In this document: piece after piece, positions 49,938 to 61,226 of the stretch
Numbering within the stretch: the stretch's first letter is position 1
How the letters are laid out: each line of letters starts with the position of its first letter
Assembly: GCA_030141605.1 (NCBI GenBank)
Contig: JAQGDQ010000004.1
Location: 868,001 to 932,000 of the forward strand
Reading direction: 5' to 3'
DNA length: 64,000 nt
DNA from: Tubiluchus corallicola
Lineage: Eukaryota; Priapulida; Priapulimorpha; Priapulimorphida; Tubiluchidae
Translations under genes and position numbers: made by a program
The notes under the pieces: generated by a model
What the model saw: only the letters and a program-made list of their open reading frames with translations
What the model was told of the DNA's origin: nothing
Database searches by the model: none

Positions 49938-50239
49938 TACGTATATTTGTCAGTCTATTACCATTGCCAAAATTGATGGTTAAAACGGTAGATAAACACT
50001 ATGTGGGACATTCGTGCGTTATTGATTATAAATCTATTTAATGAACAAATATTTTGTGAGTCTTTTCCTAGTCTATATGATACCAGGCACATTTTTGTGC
50101 ATTTTCTTGTTTATCTTTGTGTTATTTTTGTTAATCAAAAGAATCAGACGAATAAGTTTAGGATTGTTCGACTTTGGCAGATATCAGCTTCCTACTGTGC
50201 GCAAATTAGTTTTATTATAGAAATCAATCGCATTAAGAT

Positions 50240-50335
50240 AATGTATGTGCCATTTTTTCCTACTTTTCCATTTGTGCCAATTTTACCTACTTCTCCATTT
50301 GTGCCATTTTCCCTGTGATATTTTTTCCTGCGGCA
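50240..50335. repeat. Minisatellite, GTGCCATTTT-type (left arm end)
   Basis: Three to four degenerate units of gtgccattttncctacttntccattt. Confidence 0.8.
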
Positions 50336-50871
50336 TTTTTACCACGCAACAGTACTGTGATACAACACTAGTCAAACTGCTCCGCTAGTTGTACTAACGC
50401 TCAGTTTTGATGAGAATAGATTTTTTGTGACGAACATTTCTGTTATTGCTGTTTTTTGTGTTGCACTAGATATTTTTGAAATGAAATTTTGTCATAGTTT
50501 ACTAAATTGCTAATGTACACGTATGTACATTAATTTTAAAAGCAACTCACAAAAAAATATAAAATTGGGGCGAAGAGCCAGAAAGTGCAAAGTTGGTTTA
50601 CTTATCTTAATTGTTAATTTACTTATCACTTATTACTGCACATGTTAATTTAGTGAAGCCATGATTAAAAAATATTGTGAGAGTTAGGAAATTATAGTTA
50701 GTCATTAAATAATAGGTGCAAGATTAAACTGTTATGTTGTAATGTTAAAATCTAATGTCGAAAATAACTGTATTTTTCTCTATAATGCACTACGGTGATG
50801 CTTTTCATACGTAGGGCCTATAACTTTCCTACAAATATTAACTCTTATTCAAGGGCGCCTTTTTTATAAGA

Positions 50872-50925
50872 AAATTAGTTAGTTTACTATCTAAGGTAGT
50901 CAGTCAGTCAGTTAATTGGAGAAGT
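50872..50925. repeat. TTAGTTAG / GTCAGTCA tract (composite repeat, first copy)
   Basis: Short direct repeats aattagttagtttac and agtcagtcagtcagttaatt. The same kind of tract recurs at 53028-53105 in the same position relative to the following GGTTTGGCGG array. Confidence 0.75.
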
Positions 50926-50954
50926 GGCTTTGACAGTTTAGTGGTACAGGCAGA

Positions 50955-51125
50955 TTCGTCGGTATAGTAGATTCGACGGATCTGGCGGTGTGGCAGGTTC
51001 GTCAGGTTTGGCGGGTTTGTCAGGTTTGGAATGGTATGACACATTTGGCAGATTTGGTAGGTTTGACGGTATCGTAGATTTGTCAGGTTTGGCGGTATGG
51101 CTTATTTGGCGGATTTGGTAGGCTT
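50955..51125. repeat. TTTGGCGG / TTTGTCAGG minisatellite (first copy)
   Basis: About ten degenerate units of roughly 18 bp built on ggtttggcggatttgtcag. Higher G content than the surroundings, strand-asymmetric. Confidence 0.85.
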
Positions 51126-51245
51126 GAATAGTGACTGTAGTGTAGTGACGAGAATGCGTGTGATGTAAGTCTCATATAAGCCGTGTAAGCCTTTGTGGGT
51201 GTTTCAGCGCTCTAAAAGTTTTGAGACACTTACTGGAACATCTAC
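51126..51245. repeat. Conserved tail of the composite repeat (first copy)
   Basis: Contains gtagtgacgagaatgcgtgtgatg and taagcctttgtgggtgtttc, which recur in the same order at 53155-53280 (gtgatgagagggcatgtgaag and taagccgttgtgggtgttcc). Confidence 0.7.
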
Positions 51246-52084
51246 GGAGATACAGAGATACAAAATTTAAAGCCAGTCAATTGATTCTGTACTTTCTGGT
51301 TCTCCACTTTTAGTAGTAATGTGTATGTTCATAAAATTAACAAAGCAGAAAACTATATATTTAGTTTGCATTTAACAATAGTGCATCACAAAAGCAGTAA
51401 GCGGCAGCGCCTCCAAATAACATGGTGTTGAAATAAGATAAGAAAACGGTTGTAGACTTTGTAACCTTACTGTGTACAGTATTTACAACCCCAGAGACTG
51501 TCGTGCAGAGACTGTGCAACATAGCAGTTGGCTATATACTAGACGGCACAGTATTTCAACTGAAAAAGATAGCTAGAGGAATTTTTTACGTAGATACATT
51601 CAAATTGCACGTGAACAATGTTTTCATAATGATCCAAGTAGTTAGTATAGTTGAATTTAAGTAAGTAAATTACACACTAGAATTGCACGTTATAATATAC
51701 CTTTAAATAAATAGAATAAATTACGATAAAAATTAAACGTTCGAAAATTTTTCAGTTACATCAGGCAAATTATGCACTAAGAAGTGCACGTTATTAGATA
51801 CAATTACAATGTAAGTTACAATTAAAACTAATAGTTACAGAAACTAATTTAAACCTCGACGTATTAAAACACATAAAGTTACACTCTAAAGAGTGTTATA
51901 TGTAACTACATTTAAACAAATTAAACTGTCTGTTACATTAAAAATACACTATCGGCACAAAAATTATAAATCGGACCCGTCAAATATAGTGGACTACATG
52001 TTTCAGAAAATTGTAAAATTGCTCGAAACCGTGTCTTTTACATATAAGCGTTTGTAAGTAAACCGTTTTTAAACCATGATAAAA

Positions 52085-52195
52085 ATGACAGGGAAAAACG
52101 GCACAGGTAGAAATAGCACAGGAAAAAATGACACAAATGGGAATGAAACAGTAGGTAAAATGGCACAAATGGAAAAGTAGGAAAATGACACGTAT
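52085..52195. repeat. Minisatellite, inverted GTGCCATTTT-type (right arm end)
   Basis: Degenerate units of aaatggcacaaatggaaaagtagg and aaatgacac; reverse complement of the left-arm array. Confidence 0.8.
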
Positions 52196-52904
52196 TTTAT
52201 TTTGAAGCAAGTGATTTCTATAGTAAAACTAGAATGTGCTCAGCAGGAAGCAGATCTCTGCCAAAGCCGAACTTATTCGTCTGATTCTTTTGATGAAAAA
52301 GATTTAACAAAAAGATAAACATGCAAACATACAAAAATGTACCTGCATTGTTATTATATAGACTAACAGTAGACTCTCAAAATATTTGTTCATTAAATAG
52401 ATTTATAATCAATAATGCACATAGTTCCACATAGTGCTTATCTACCTTTTTAATCATCAATTTTGGCGATGGTAATAGACTGACAAATTTACGTATGACA
52501 CGAGTTTACAAGAGAATTTTTCGAATAGGAACTGGAACCAACTCGTACTTGTTTGTCCACGTGGAAATAACAAAAAAGAAGTACTAAACACTCCCACTGC
52601 GACATCCACGAAACGCTTCGCCAATGTTTTTTTGTACGTGGTGTTCGGTCAAGTACTGTGAAAAAAGAACCGGCGAAAAGATTCCCATTTTGCATCCTAC
52701 ACCAGCCTTTCTTCACAAAGTTTCTTGGAAATCTGTTAGACAGTTTTTGCGTAATGGCCTTACTGCCATAACAGAAAAAAATAACCAAACTAGCAGACAA
52801 ACCAACAAACTGTGTTGAAGCATAACTTCCTTGGTAGAGGTAAAAATAACTTAAAATAATGATCCCCTACTGTAACTCTAACCCTAAACACATATTTTAC
52901 TAAG

Positions 52905-53280
52905 TGTGCCATTTTTACAGTGTCATTTTTTTCTGTGCCACCGTACCATTTTTACCTACACTCACACTAAACACATGCATGCGCGCACACAATGACTGAC
53001 TATTTGACTCACTGACTAACTATGTAACTAACTATGATTTAGTTAGTTAGTTTGTTGGTTTGTTAGTAAGCTAGTTAATTAGTTAGCTAGTTAAACTAGT
53101 CAGTTAGTTTTGGCTGGTTTGGCTGTACGACAGTTTGGCGGTTTAGCACGTTTAGTACAGTGATGAGAGGGCATGTGAAGCTTTTAGAAAAAGTCCTTGT
53201 GAGGGTCCTGTAAGCCGTTGTGGGTGTTCCACGTGGCATATTAGGACGTTAGAAGTTTTCCAACACTTCGTGATTCTCTC
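52905..53280. mobile_element. Second, partial copy of the composite repeat (direct orientation)
   Basis: In order: a GTGCCATTTTTACAGTG/ACCATTTTTACC block (52905-52965), a TTAGTTAG tract (53028-53105), a TTTGGCTGG/TTTGGCGG block (53107-53155) and the gtgatgagag...taagccgttgtgggtgtt tail (53155-53280). The same succession with one extra insert is found at 50.24-51.24 kb, so these are two copies of one composite unit. Confidence 0.75.
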
Positions 53281-54322
53281 GTGATGATCAATCGATGATT
53301 ATCTATCTGTATATGTTGATAATTGTTAGATCCGCTTGTTGAAATCTAACAAATGTTTCAGAAACTGTGTATTGTAGCAGTAGCAAATCCGCTGTCCTTT
53401 TAATTTTTTTTCATGGGAGCTCATCGCGATTCACAACTTTGCTACATAATACATAATTATATCAGCCATTGTACACAATAGTATTACATGTACACAAAAT
53501 TTAAGTTCATAATATACAACCAATTCAGTCGTTTTCAATTTAAACACAGCTCAACAAATGTTTATGATAAATAACATAAGGCCATTAGTTGTCTGTATCA
53601 TCCCATGTGATACGTTGCGGTCACCTTCGTGTGCCTTATGGGCGGTTCCTTTCAGCAAATAATTATCAATAACGAAAGAGTGGCAAGCCCATGCTAAACG
53701 TATGCATTAACTGCGCCCCTCTTGAAAGTTCTTTGTGCGCCCTCGGCCAAACCCGCCACGGTAGCAACATCTAGCGCTAGTGAACGCAAGGAAAATCGTA
53801 TAACCTTATTTTAAATTTACTGATGCGATTCAAAAATCACACCCTATATATTACGTTGTGGCGTTTTCACCATACAGTCCTTGGCCACGTAACTGCAACA
53901 GTGCGCTAAAGTCCGTATAGTCAGAATAATTATACATGTAATAACGGTTTTCCACAAAGAAGACTGATGATCGCGTTAGCTAATTTATGCGTGATGCCAT
54001 CACCTAAAAGCATGTTTGATCAGTCAAAAGACGACAGTACTGGACAGATATTTAGACCATGTGATCATTCGGGTATGCGTAGTTACATGTAAACCGGCTA
54101 ACCTTGTACCAGTCGCAACAGAAATGCCATGGCAATTTTTATTATCAGTTAGGCTTTACTCTTTTACTGCTGCAAAACATTATAAAGTCTACTTGCTCGC
54201 AGATCGACCATTTTTAGGAGAGCTTGGTATCTATAGAAAATAATGACGTCGAAATGGTGGAAGCATTCTTTTTATGTAGTTCATAAGGTGATTATTGTAA
54301 TAGCCAATCCTTACGTGCGCTC
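53281..54322. other. Upstream region of the NAT16-like gene
   Basis: No coding exon recognised. A CCAAT motif occurs at 54303-54307, very close to the first ATG; if it is a real CCAAT box, transcription would begin near or after 54340 and the second in-frame ATG (54377) would be the more likely start. Confidence 0.4.
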
Positions 54323-57300
54323 ATGGCAAAGCAAATTTTGAAGCTACAGACGATTTACAATCTTTGTAGAACTGCAATGTCTAATCGCGATACTCGCAGT
54401 TTCAGGTAAATCTCTAAAAATCACGATTACTATAATGCATTGTGTATGGACGAATCTGATATCATTGAAAAGACCTAATTCACTTATTGGACATCTTAAA
54501 CTGTAACTGTATACGAGTATGTTTTATGAGATACTTTGAAGTTTAACTAACCACAGTTGATCTCCTACACAATGGTCATTTTCAGAAGATTGTTTAAGTT
54601 TAGGTTTTAGCTGGGCTTGTTGCTGCTATACGTTCAGATTGTGATTTATTGTTTACAGTAACAATAATAACATTATCAACTGTGTAACTTCAGTTAATAA
54701 AAAGTAGGAATCATGGTTAAAGATTTTAGCTAATATTGTATTTTAGCCGGACACTACTAAACCGACCTGAGCCAACAGACTAGAACACATTCAAATAACT
54801 GATATTCTTGGATAATTGAACCGTATCCATAATTATGAACTCCCTAGTCATACATGAGACATAAGGCATGTTTATTAATCATACATGTATATACCACTTT
54901 GAGGTATATACATTAATCATTGCAATAACTCTATTTTGCAGTAAATGCAGATTTCCACTGCTGCATTTCAAAATGCCATGTCTCATAAAGCTAGTAAATT
55001 GTGATTAAACGGTAAATAAACAGCGGGAACATGAGATACAGGATTGGATAACTGAGTATTATGATTTATATGTGGAAAATAGAGCTTGTCTTTTGCAGGA
55101 CAAGACGGGCTACACCTGACGATTGGCAAGCTGTATATGACATGGACAGGAATGTCTACAATGGCAAAGATCATTTGTCCTGTCAAGCAACCTTCCGGCA
55201 TATGATGAGTCGTCCTTACAACGTACCCTACCTTGTTACTACAGATGATGGTCAAATAGTATGCAGATACATTTTACGCTTTCACATTTCCTTTGTTACA
55301 TTTAAATAATGAATTGGTAAATTTATACTCACTTATCTCAGGTGAGGACAGTATCAAGCTAAAGCATACAATAACAGAATTCTAAAAAATGGAACAAATG
55401 GTTCATGCCTGCTTGCAGTTGCATATACTGAACATCAGTGAAAGGAAAATTTAAAGGATGGGCAAAAACAGATTTTGAGCATTAATTGCTGTAAAACTTT
55501 TGCTATATATCAGCCGGAGTGAGTACTGAATCGCTGCTTATTGCCTCGTTCAAGAAAAGATTGTTCTACTGTTTACTTTACTGGCCTTGAATGAAAGTTT
55601 AAAAAGGAAACTTCCCTTTCCTGTTTGTGACAAGAAACAATAATATAACTAACAAATGTACTCCCCAAACATTACCTAAAAGATCTCTAGCAACCCATCA
55701 TTATTTCTTTCATAATTGTACCCCAAATACATGTTACACATCTTTACCGCACGAAAAACATTATAAGATCTAGAGCTCATTAATACTATGTGCAGCCGGT
55801 GTTGCTAGACAGTGCTGATTTTTTGCTTAGGTATCATTTATGATGGTGAGTATCATCGACAATGAACGTTCCTTGCATGGACGATTTGGAAGAACTCATT
55901 ACAACTTTCGTGGAAAGAACTTTGTAGGACATGCAGTTCCGCCAATGTACAAAGAAGCGCTGTCTAAATTCAGCCATAAAGATGCAGTTGAATTTGTGTG
56001 GCCTAGACTAACAGAAGGAAGAACTTTGCCACCTGCACATTTTATTGGTAGTACAATAATTGCAATTAAGGTAACCAATTTTTGATTTTTCAACTTAGGC
56101 AACTGATTGTATAATTCGCAAGTATGAAGTAAAGATTTTGGCTTTGAATCTTTGAATTTATCCAATACAATTAAGAGACAAATGCTAGGGGCAGCCAGCA
56201 GTCTAAGTAGGCATGGTAATGATATTCTATTCCTACCTTTTCATTATCCATGTGCATATCAACTGGATACTGGTAGTGAGAAATGGGGTAAAGCTATTCA
56301 ATTTAAGGTCCTCTGATATGAATACAGTGGTGAATGATTAATCATATCAGAGGTCAAAGTCACAACATAGTGTTCACAACTATTATGTTGTTATTGTGGT
56401 CTATCACCAAGGCTTGCAAAACTATTCATCTTCTGGTTTTCAATACCTACCATAAATGGGGGAGAGGTTGAGGCTATTACTAAGGGTGATAATAATATGA
56501 CTATCACTAGCAGACCTGGTGGGTTTGTTTATATAGAGGCCTAGAGCTGCTAAAATCATGGAGATCTAAGGTCAAACAGTCATAGTAAACTTGGGAATTT
56601 GGACGCCTCTTCACTGAAGGCTGTTCTCTCTACATGCTGCTGTCGAGCAATAAAGTACACTTGCATGACTTGTACAACAGCTTGATAGCTCCGTAAAGGC
56701 AAGAGTAGCTGTGAGAAAATAGAAAAGAAAAATTATTGCTGTTATGGCGATCTATAACTTTAAGTATATTAGAATAAAATATAAAGTTGTGGCAATAGTA
56801 TATCTTTTGTTTATTAGCTACGACTGTTGCCATGTATGTTTTTGCATTATTTCAGCCAAGAGCATCTTATGGTTTTATTTCATCTGACAATTTGGTGCCA
56901 CAGATTGCATCTTACGCAAGAACTCATGAAAAAGAACTACAACGAGCCATCAGCGTTCTAACTGACGAACAAAAACGTTGTGTGCTGTCAAGTGCTGAAA
57001 TAAGCCGACGACTGTTTCATGAAGATCGTGTAACCATTGACCTCATGACCTATAAAACGATTCCAGAAAACTATGACATTATCATGGAAAATGAAAATCC
57101 TCACATGCTAGCTGAACTCGACAGTCAAGGAAAATATCTTTCTGTAAGTTTTGGTACAAAGTATGATTTGTATGACTCTTTAAAAATGCGATACAAAATA
57201 GACATTTATGCTAAAACTGTACACGAAGCATCAAATCATCTTTTTCGACAAATCGGTCATGCTGTGACTACAAATCCTAGAAGAAGCATTTCTTTTATAG

Positions 57301-57470
57301 TATGTATCGATGACGTATTTACAGAAGTTACAAAAAAGCAAGTATTTTTAGTGACTAAGGAGCTTGGTTTGATTGAGACACCATATCAAGGTAAGATTGC
57401 ACCCTATCAAATTGTTGGGAAATTTGCTGTACATGATATAAAGAGACATAAAATGGGATCCATGTTGTAA
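54323..57470 (+). CDS. GNAT-fold N-acetyltransferase, NAT16 (histidine N-acetyltransferase)-like, complete
   Basis: Exons 54323-54405, 55099-55258, 55831-56070 and 56856-57470; phases 2, 0 and 0; 365 aa, stop TAA. The first ATG is 54323; the in-frame ATG at 54377 would shorten it by 18 residues. N-terminal GNAT half: TRRATPDDWQAVYDMDRNVY, GKDHLSCQATF, PYLVTTDDGQIVSFMMV, FGRTHYNFRGKNFVGHAV, i.e. the strand-helix and acetyl-CoA pyrophosphate-loop order of NAT16-like proteins (VYGG.DYL, G.I.A.ESV, RGKGVAG). The C-terminal half (about 200 aa, one exon) matches the length and position of the second NAT16 domain but is less conserved. In fish NAT16-type enzymes acetylate histidine; the substrate here is unknown. 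The loop GKG reads GKN. It is tail-to-tail with the protease-like gene. Confidence 0.75.
56310..56353. repeat. Perfect 12-bp hairpin in the third NAT16-like intron
   Basis: CCTCTGATATGA (56310-56321) pairs with TCATATCAGAGG (56342-56353), loop 20 bp. Probably a small MITE relic or chance. Confidence 0.5.
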
Positions 57471-57499
57471 TTAGGAGGTTTGAATATTTCTTTTATTTA

Positions 57500-57505
57500 A
57501 ATAAA
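57500..57505 (+). terminator. Polyadenylation signal AATAAA of the NAT16-like gene
   Basis: First AATAAA, 30 bp after the stop codon; a second one follows near 57554. Confidence 0.6.
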
Positions 57506-57975
57506 ATCTTGTACTTATTTTAAGATAATGAATGTAACATATAATATTAATGAAATAAACATGTGATGTAACAACTACATAAATGATGACAGTTCTAAAA
57601 TAATAATGTAATTATGTTCGATATGTTATGTATGTGATGAAACTTTAGTATACAATGCAATATAATAATATATATAATTTTTTATTGCTTATCATTATAC
57701 ATTTTGTATGATGGAAAATGGTGCTGATTGGAAGCCCCATCCAATTCCATTTCTTAATCAGTGGAAAAATGCAAGCTGGATTTTCTACTTTTTACTATCC
57801 AGTGTTAAATGCAAAGCAAGTAAAAGCTCAAATAGTAAAAAATCTCTTATGCCATTAACAAACTAGTAGTAAAATAATAACACTGAAATTTAATTTAACA
57901 GCCTAATGCTATTTTAATTTTAATGCTGAATGAAAAACAGTCATCATGAACATAGAAGTCGAATTTAATAATCTG

Positions 57976-57997
57976 TATATATATATATATATATACG
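57976..57997. repeat. (TA)n microsatellite
   Basis: About ten ta units in the intergenic space between the NAT16-like and protease-like genes. Confidence 0.9.
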
Positions 57998-58049
57998 TGT
58001 GCACAACACATAAACCAGATATCACTAAACTGTATTGTAACAGATCAGT

Positions 58050-58055
58050 TTTATT
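58050..58055 (-). terminator. Candidate polyadenylation signal of the protease-like gene
   Basis: TTTATT on the + strand is AATAAA on the minus strand, about 300 bp past the TAA. Confidence 0.4.
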
Positions 58056-58357
58056 TTCCCTTTCAAAATTATCAATTTTTGTTGCAAATCTTACACAGCA
58101 ACTGCAGCGTCAGTGGTGGCAAAAAACTAAATAGTTATTAAGTCAGCTACTAAATCAGTTACTAAACTAACTAGTTATTGCAGTCATGTTTTGTTAAAAA
58201 CAGTATACTTAAAATATTAAATGATTGCTGTGGAGGTCATATTAGTTGATTTCTCTATATATATGCATTACACTAGTTCCTTAGGTCTCTGCAAAATCCA
58301 AAACTAAATGTCTCAAAGGTAACTGTTACGTGTAACGGTGGTATGAAATTTTAGATG

Positions 58358-61226
58358 TTAGATGTCACCTTCGTTTTCTAGTTTGCTTTCTATCCAGTCA
58401 ATAAAAAGTGATACTTTAGTGTAGATAAATGGTTTATCATATTGATTACATGTGGTGCCTCTAGAAACTATACCACCCAAATGCCAATTTCCTCCATAGT
58501 GTTGCATTAATGGACCTCCTTCATCGCCCTGAAAAAGAAAATTCTAGAATATTATTTTCCAGCTATACTTAATACTGTAGAAAGAAAGTGTGATCTTGGT
58601 GATTTTTCGGCTACCTAGGTGCCATACAGATGGTCCAGTTAGCTTTGCTCTCCAGCAAAGTACAACAGTCGCTGAATGCCAGTCGCTTTTGCGCAGTAGC
58701 TTTGTCATGCAAGCTGAATACCTTTCACTTGTGACAGTAAAATGATATGATAAGTAGTTGTCATTCAGGAGTGACAAAAACCGAAAGTGTATATTATAAT
58801 GTAAAAATGGACAGAAACAAAAGTACATGCTAACTTTTTATAGCAGTACTAGATAGTTATGTGATCAAGCAGAAATTTATTACTGAGTGACTGGACTATT
58901 ACTCTCAAGTAATATCCCGGAAATGTGCAACCACATGAAACTGATCAGAAAATAGCAATTCAGCAACTATAATGTAAAGTGAACAGTGGTATCTTGAAAT
59001 AGAGGTTAGAGGTTTAGGGATTAATTCTTGAAAATGCATAGAAGCCTGTTTGCAGGCAATTGTGAGAAAGAAAAAATAATTTGTAGTCATACAGTTTAAA
59101 TTTTAAGAAACCTTATGCTGACTTTAAGTGATTAAAATTAACAATGAAAGAAATAGCTAACTAGGTCATCCTCAACGTAGAGCCACAATTTTTTCTAAAT
59201 TGTCCAAAACTCAGTAGTTCAAAACTCAGTAGCAAAACACTGTGACTTACACTTATACATCTTTAAAGCTAGATAGCATGTTTCATACGGTTGAATAAAT
59301 CACTGATACTAAAGAGTGTTGAACCGTGCAATTAATGGAGAAGACAAAAATTATCCAAAAGGATTTGATTTTAAAACGTAATACAGTAACCTTTTAAATG
59401 AAATACTGTGGCCTCAGTAATTCGCTGAATTACTACAAAATAAATGCTTAGTTTAACCTACATAACATGGTCCATTTGTCCCGTCCTCAGATCCTGCGCA
59501 AAACTGACTAGCTGTAACAGCACCGCTATAAAATTCCGCTTGGTTGCACGTTTGCCGTGTTATCACATTCACTTGAGCTTGCTTCAATACAGCATCAGTA
59601 CCAGTACCTATGAATGCAAGTAAACTACAAATTCAAAAACAACCAACCACGTTTTACTTAAAAATCTCAGTTAAAACAAGAAATTGAAACCTGTCAAACT
59701 TGTTCTTGCTGTATCAATGAATAAAATAAAACACATTAATAATAAAAAATGACATTCCTTAATCAGAAATTGATTCAGCACCAATTTTTTTTGCTTTAGC
59801 ACAGAGTTATACATGCACTTGATACAAGGTTCAAGCACTGAAAATTAATAAGTACTTTTGGAGAAATTACTGGAAATAAAAATAGCTACACAGCACCGAT
59901 TAAACAAGTTTGGTTTCAAAATTCAATAGTTGTGGTTTTATTTCATTTTTAATAATGTTCTTGAAATTAAAATTGTAATAAAATAAGAAAACATACCTTC
60001 GGTTTGTCCCCATCCTACCACATAACTAGTCATTCCTTCAAATAGTTGCTGATCTTGTCTTGGCAAACATATTGGTTTCACATATCTATTGATAGTTGCT
60101 GGGGTAGCGAGTTTTACTAAAGCAATGTCATTATTACGAGTGAATGAATTGTAAAGCTCGTGCAGGTAAAAGATTTGCCCAGAAATCGTTTGCTCAGTAG
60201 CACCTACTAAGTACTGATAATGCTTGCCCAGAATGAACAGAATTGATGTAGGGTTATTACTGTAAAAGAAAATATGATCAATGTTCTATTAAAAAATGTA
60301 AAAATTCAGCAGACATGTTGTCGAAACATGTTAGAACACAAATAAGAAATTAAAATATGTGCACGAACCACATAACATGCTTGTGCCAGACAATTGATAA
60401 CAATAACAATAATTATAATTTAATAAAATGTACAGGCAGCACAGATAAAAAACATTAGCAAAACATAAAAAATGTTATTATTTCAATTACCTAAAAATAA
60501 ATTGAAATAAATAAATGATTGCTTGAGACTGTCTTTAGTTTTGCCATTCACAAACATAATGAAAAAAGATTAATAATTACTGGTTAATAATAATTCCCAT
60601 TAACTGAAAAATAAACAATTATTAACCTTGGGGGGAAAATTGCCTTACTTTTTGGAATTACATAAAAGCATTTCACTGCTCAACTCGCTATTCTTTGCTA
60701 GATAAGCTTACAGTAGCTAATATTAGCAACACGTTAACGTGATTTTGGAAGAACAGGCCATCTGCAATCTCCAAAATATATTATGTACGCACCATAATTA
60801 CAATTTCAAGAGGTGCACTAATAGTAAAATAACGTATAATAAATTAATAACAAAAGAAAAAACTCATTATGATCACTTATCTTTACATAGTGAACTGAAA
60901 CAACGAGTTGAAGCAAAAATATCGAAATGCAGAATGAGCAATCATATCTGACACTATTCTACTAGCACATATGATGCAGTTAACATTATTAGACACATAA
61001 CATTTTAGATACACTTACTGAAACTCCAAACATCGTGCTGAGGTCAAGACATATTGGCGGTGTATTAACACTCCACCGCATAATCGAGTTTGAGTATCAC
61101 GTCTTATGTCAACCATCCACGGCCAACTATTGGCCTTTACACCCTCGCCACCCACAATCCGATTTTTGGGGCTGCCACTTAAAAGATCAGGTAAAATATC
61201 TTGCACACCACATTCTTTATTTACCA
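58358..61226 (-). CDS. Trypsin-fold domain exons (pseudoprotease)
   Basis: Four exons. Cys42-Cys58 (LCGGVL, SARC), Cys168-Cys182 (TCNQ, QFC), Cys191-Cys220 (GPCYG, GTTC) and the Cys1-Cys122 pair (ECGV, ICLP) can be assigned. Cys136 and Cys201 are both absent (TSYVVGWG and GGPLMQH), so one standard disulfide has been lost as a pair. Asp194, which anchors the new N-terminus after activation cleavage, is retained. Confidence 0.9.

Larger units (their letters stand above)
49938..52496. mobile_element. Foldback element with inverted arms of about 400 bp and internal minisatellites
   Basis: The left arm (49938-about 50335) is repeated in inverted orientation at about 52075-52496. Shared blocks in the same order include TTTGTCAGTCTATTACCAT, AAAATTGATG, AGATAA.CACTATGTGG, ATTGATTATAAATCTATTTA, CAAAAGAATCAGACGAATAA and TATAGAAATCA; by eye the arms differ at scattered positions and small indels. 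Both arms end inward in a minisatellite with unit near GTGCCATTTTACCTACTTTTCC. No transposase is present. Likely a non-autonomous foldback transposon. Confidence 0.85.

Noticed and set aside
50001-50318. 105-codon open frame on the plus strand
   Set aside because: Lies in the foldback arm and runs into the minisatellite; the other arm does not keep the frame.
52489-52818. Overlapping open frames on both strands
   Set aside because: Repeat-flanking sequence with no domain similarity.
53964-53995. CTGATGA motif, possible hammerhead ribozyme core
   Set aside because: No GAAA partner or closing stems nearby.
55061-55098. ATG start just before NAT16-like exon 2
   Set aside because: It lies in the intron upstream of a clear acceptor (ttttgcag), and a phase-matched first exon exists at 54323-54405.
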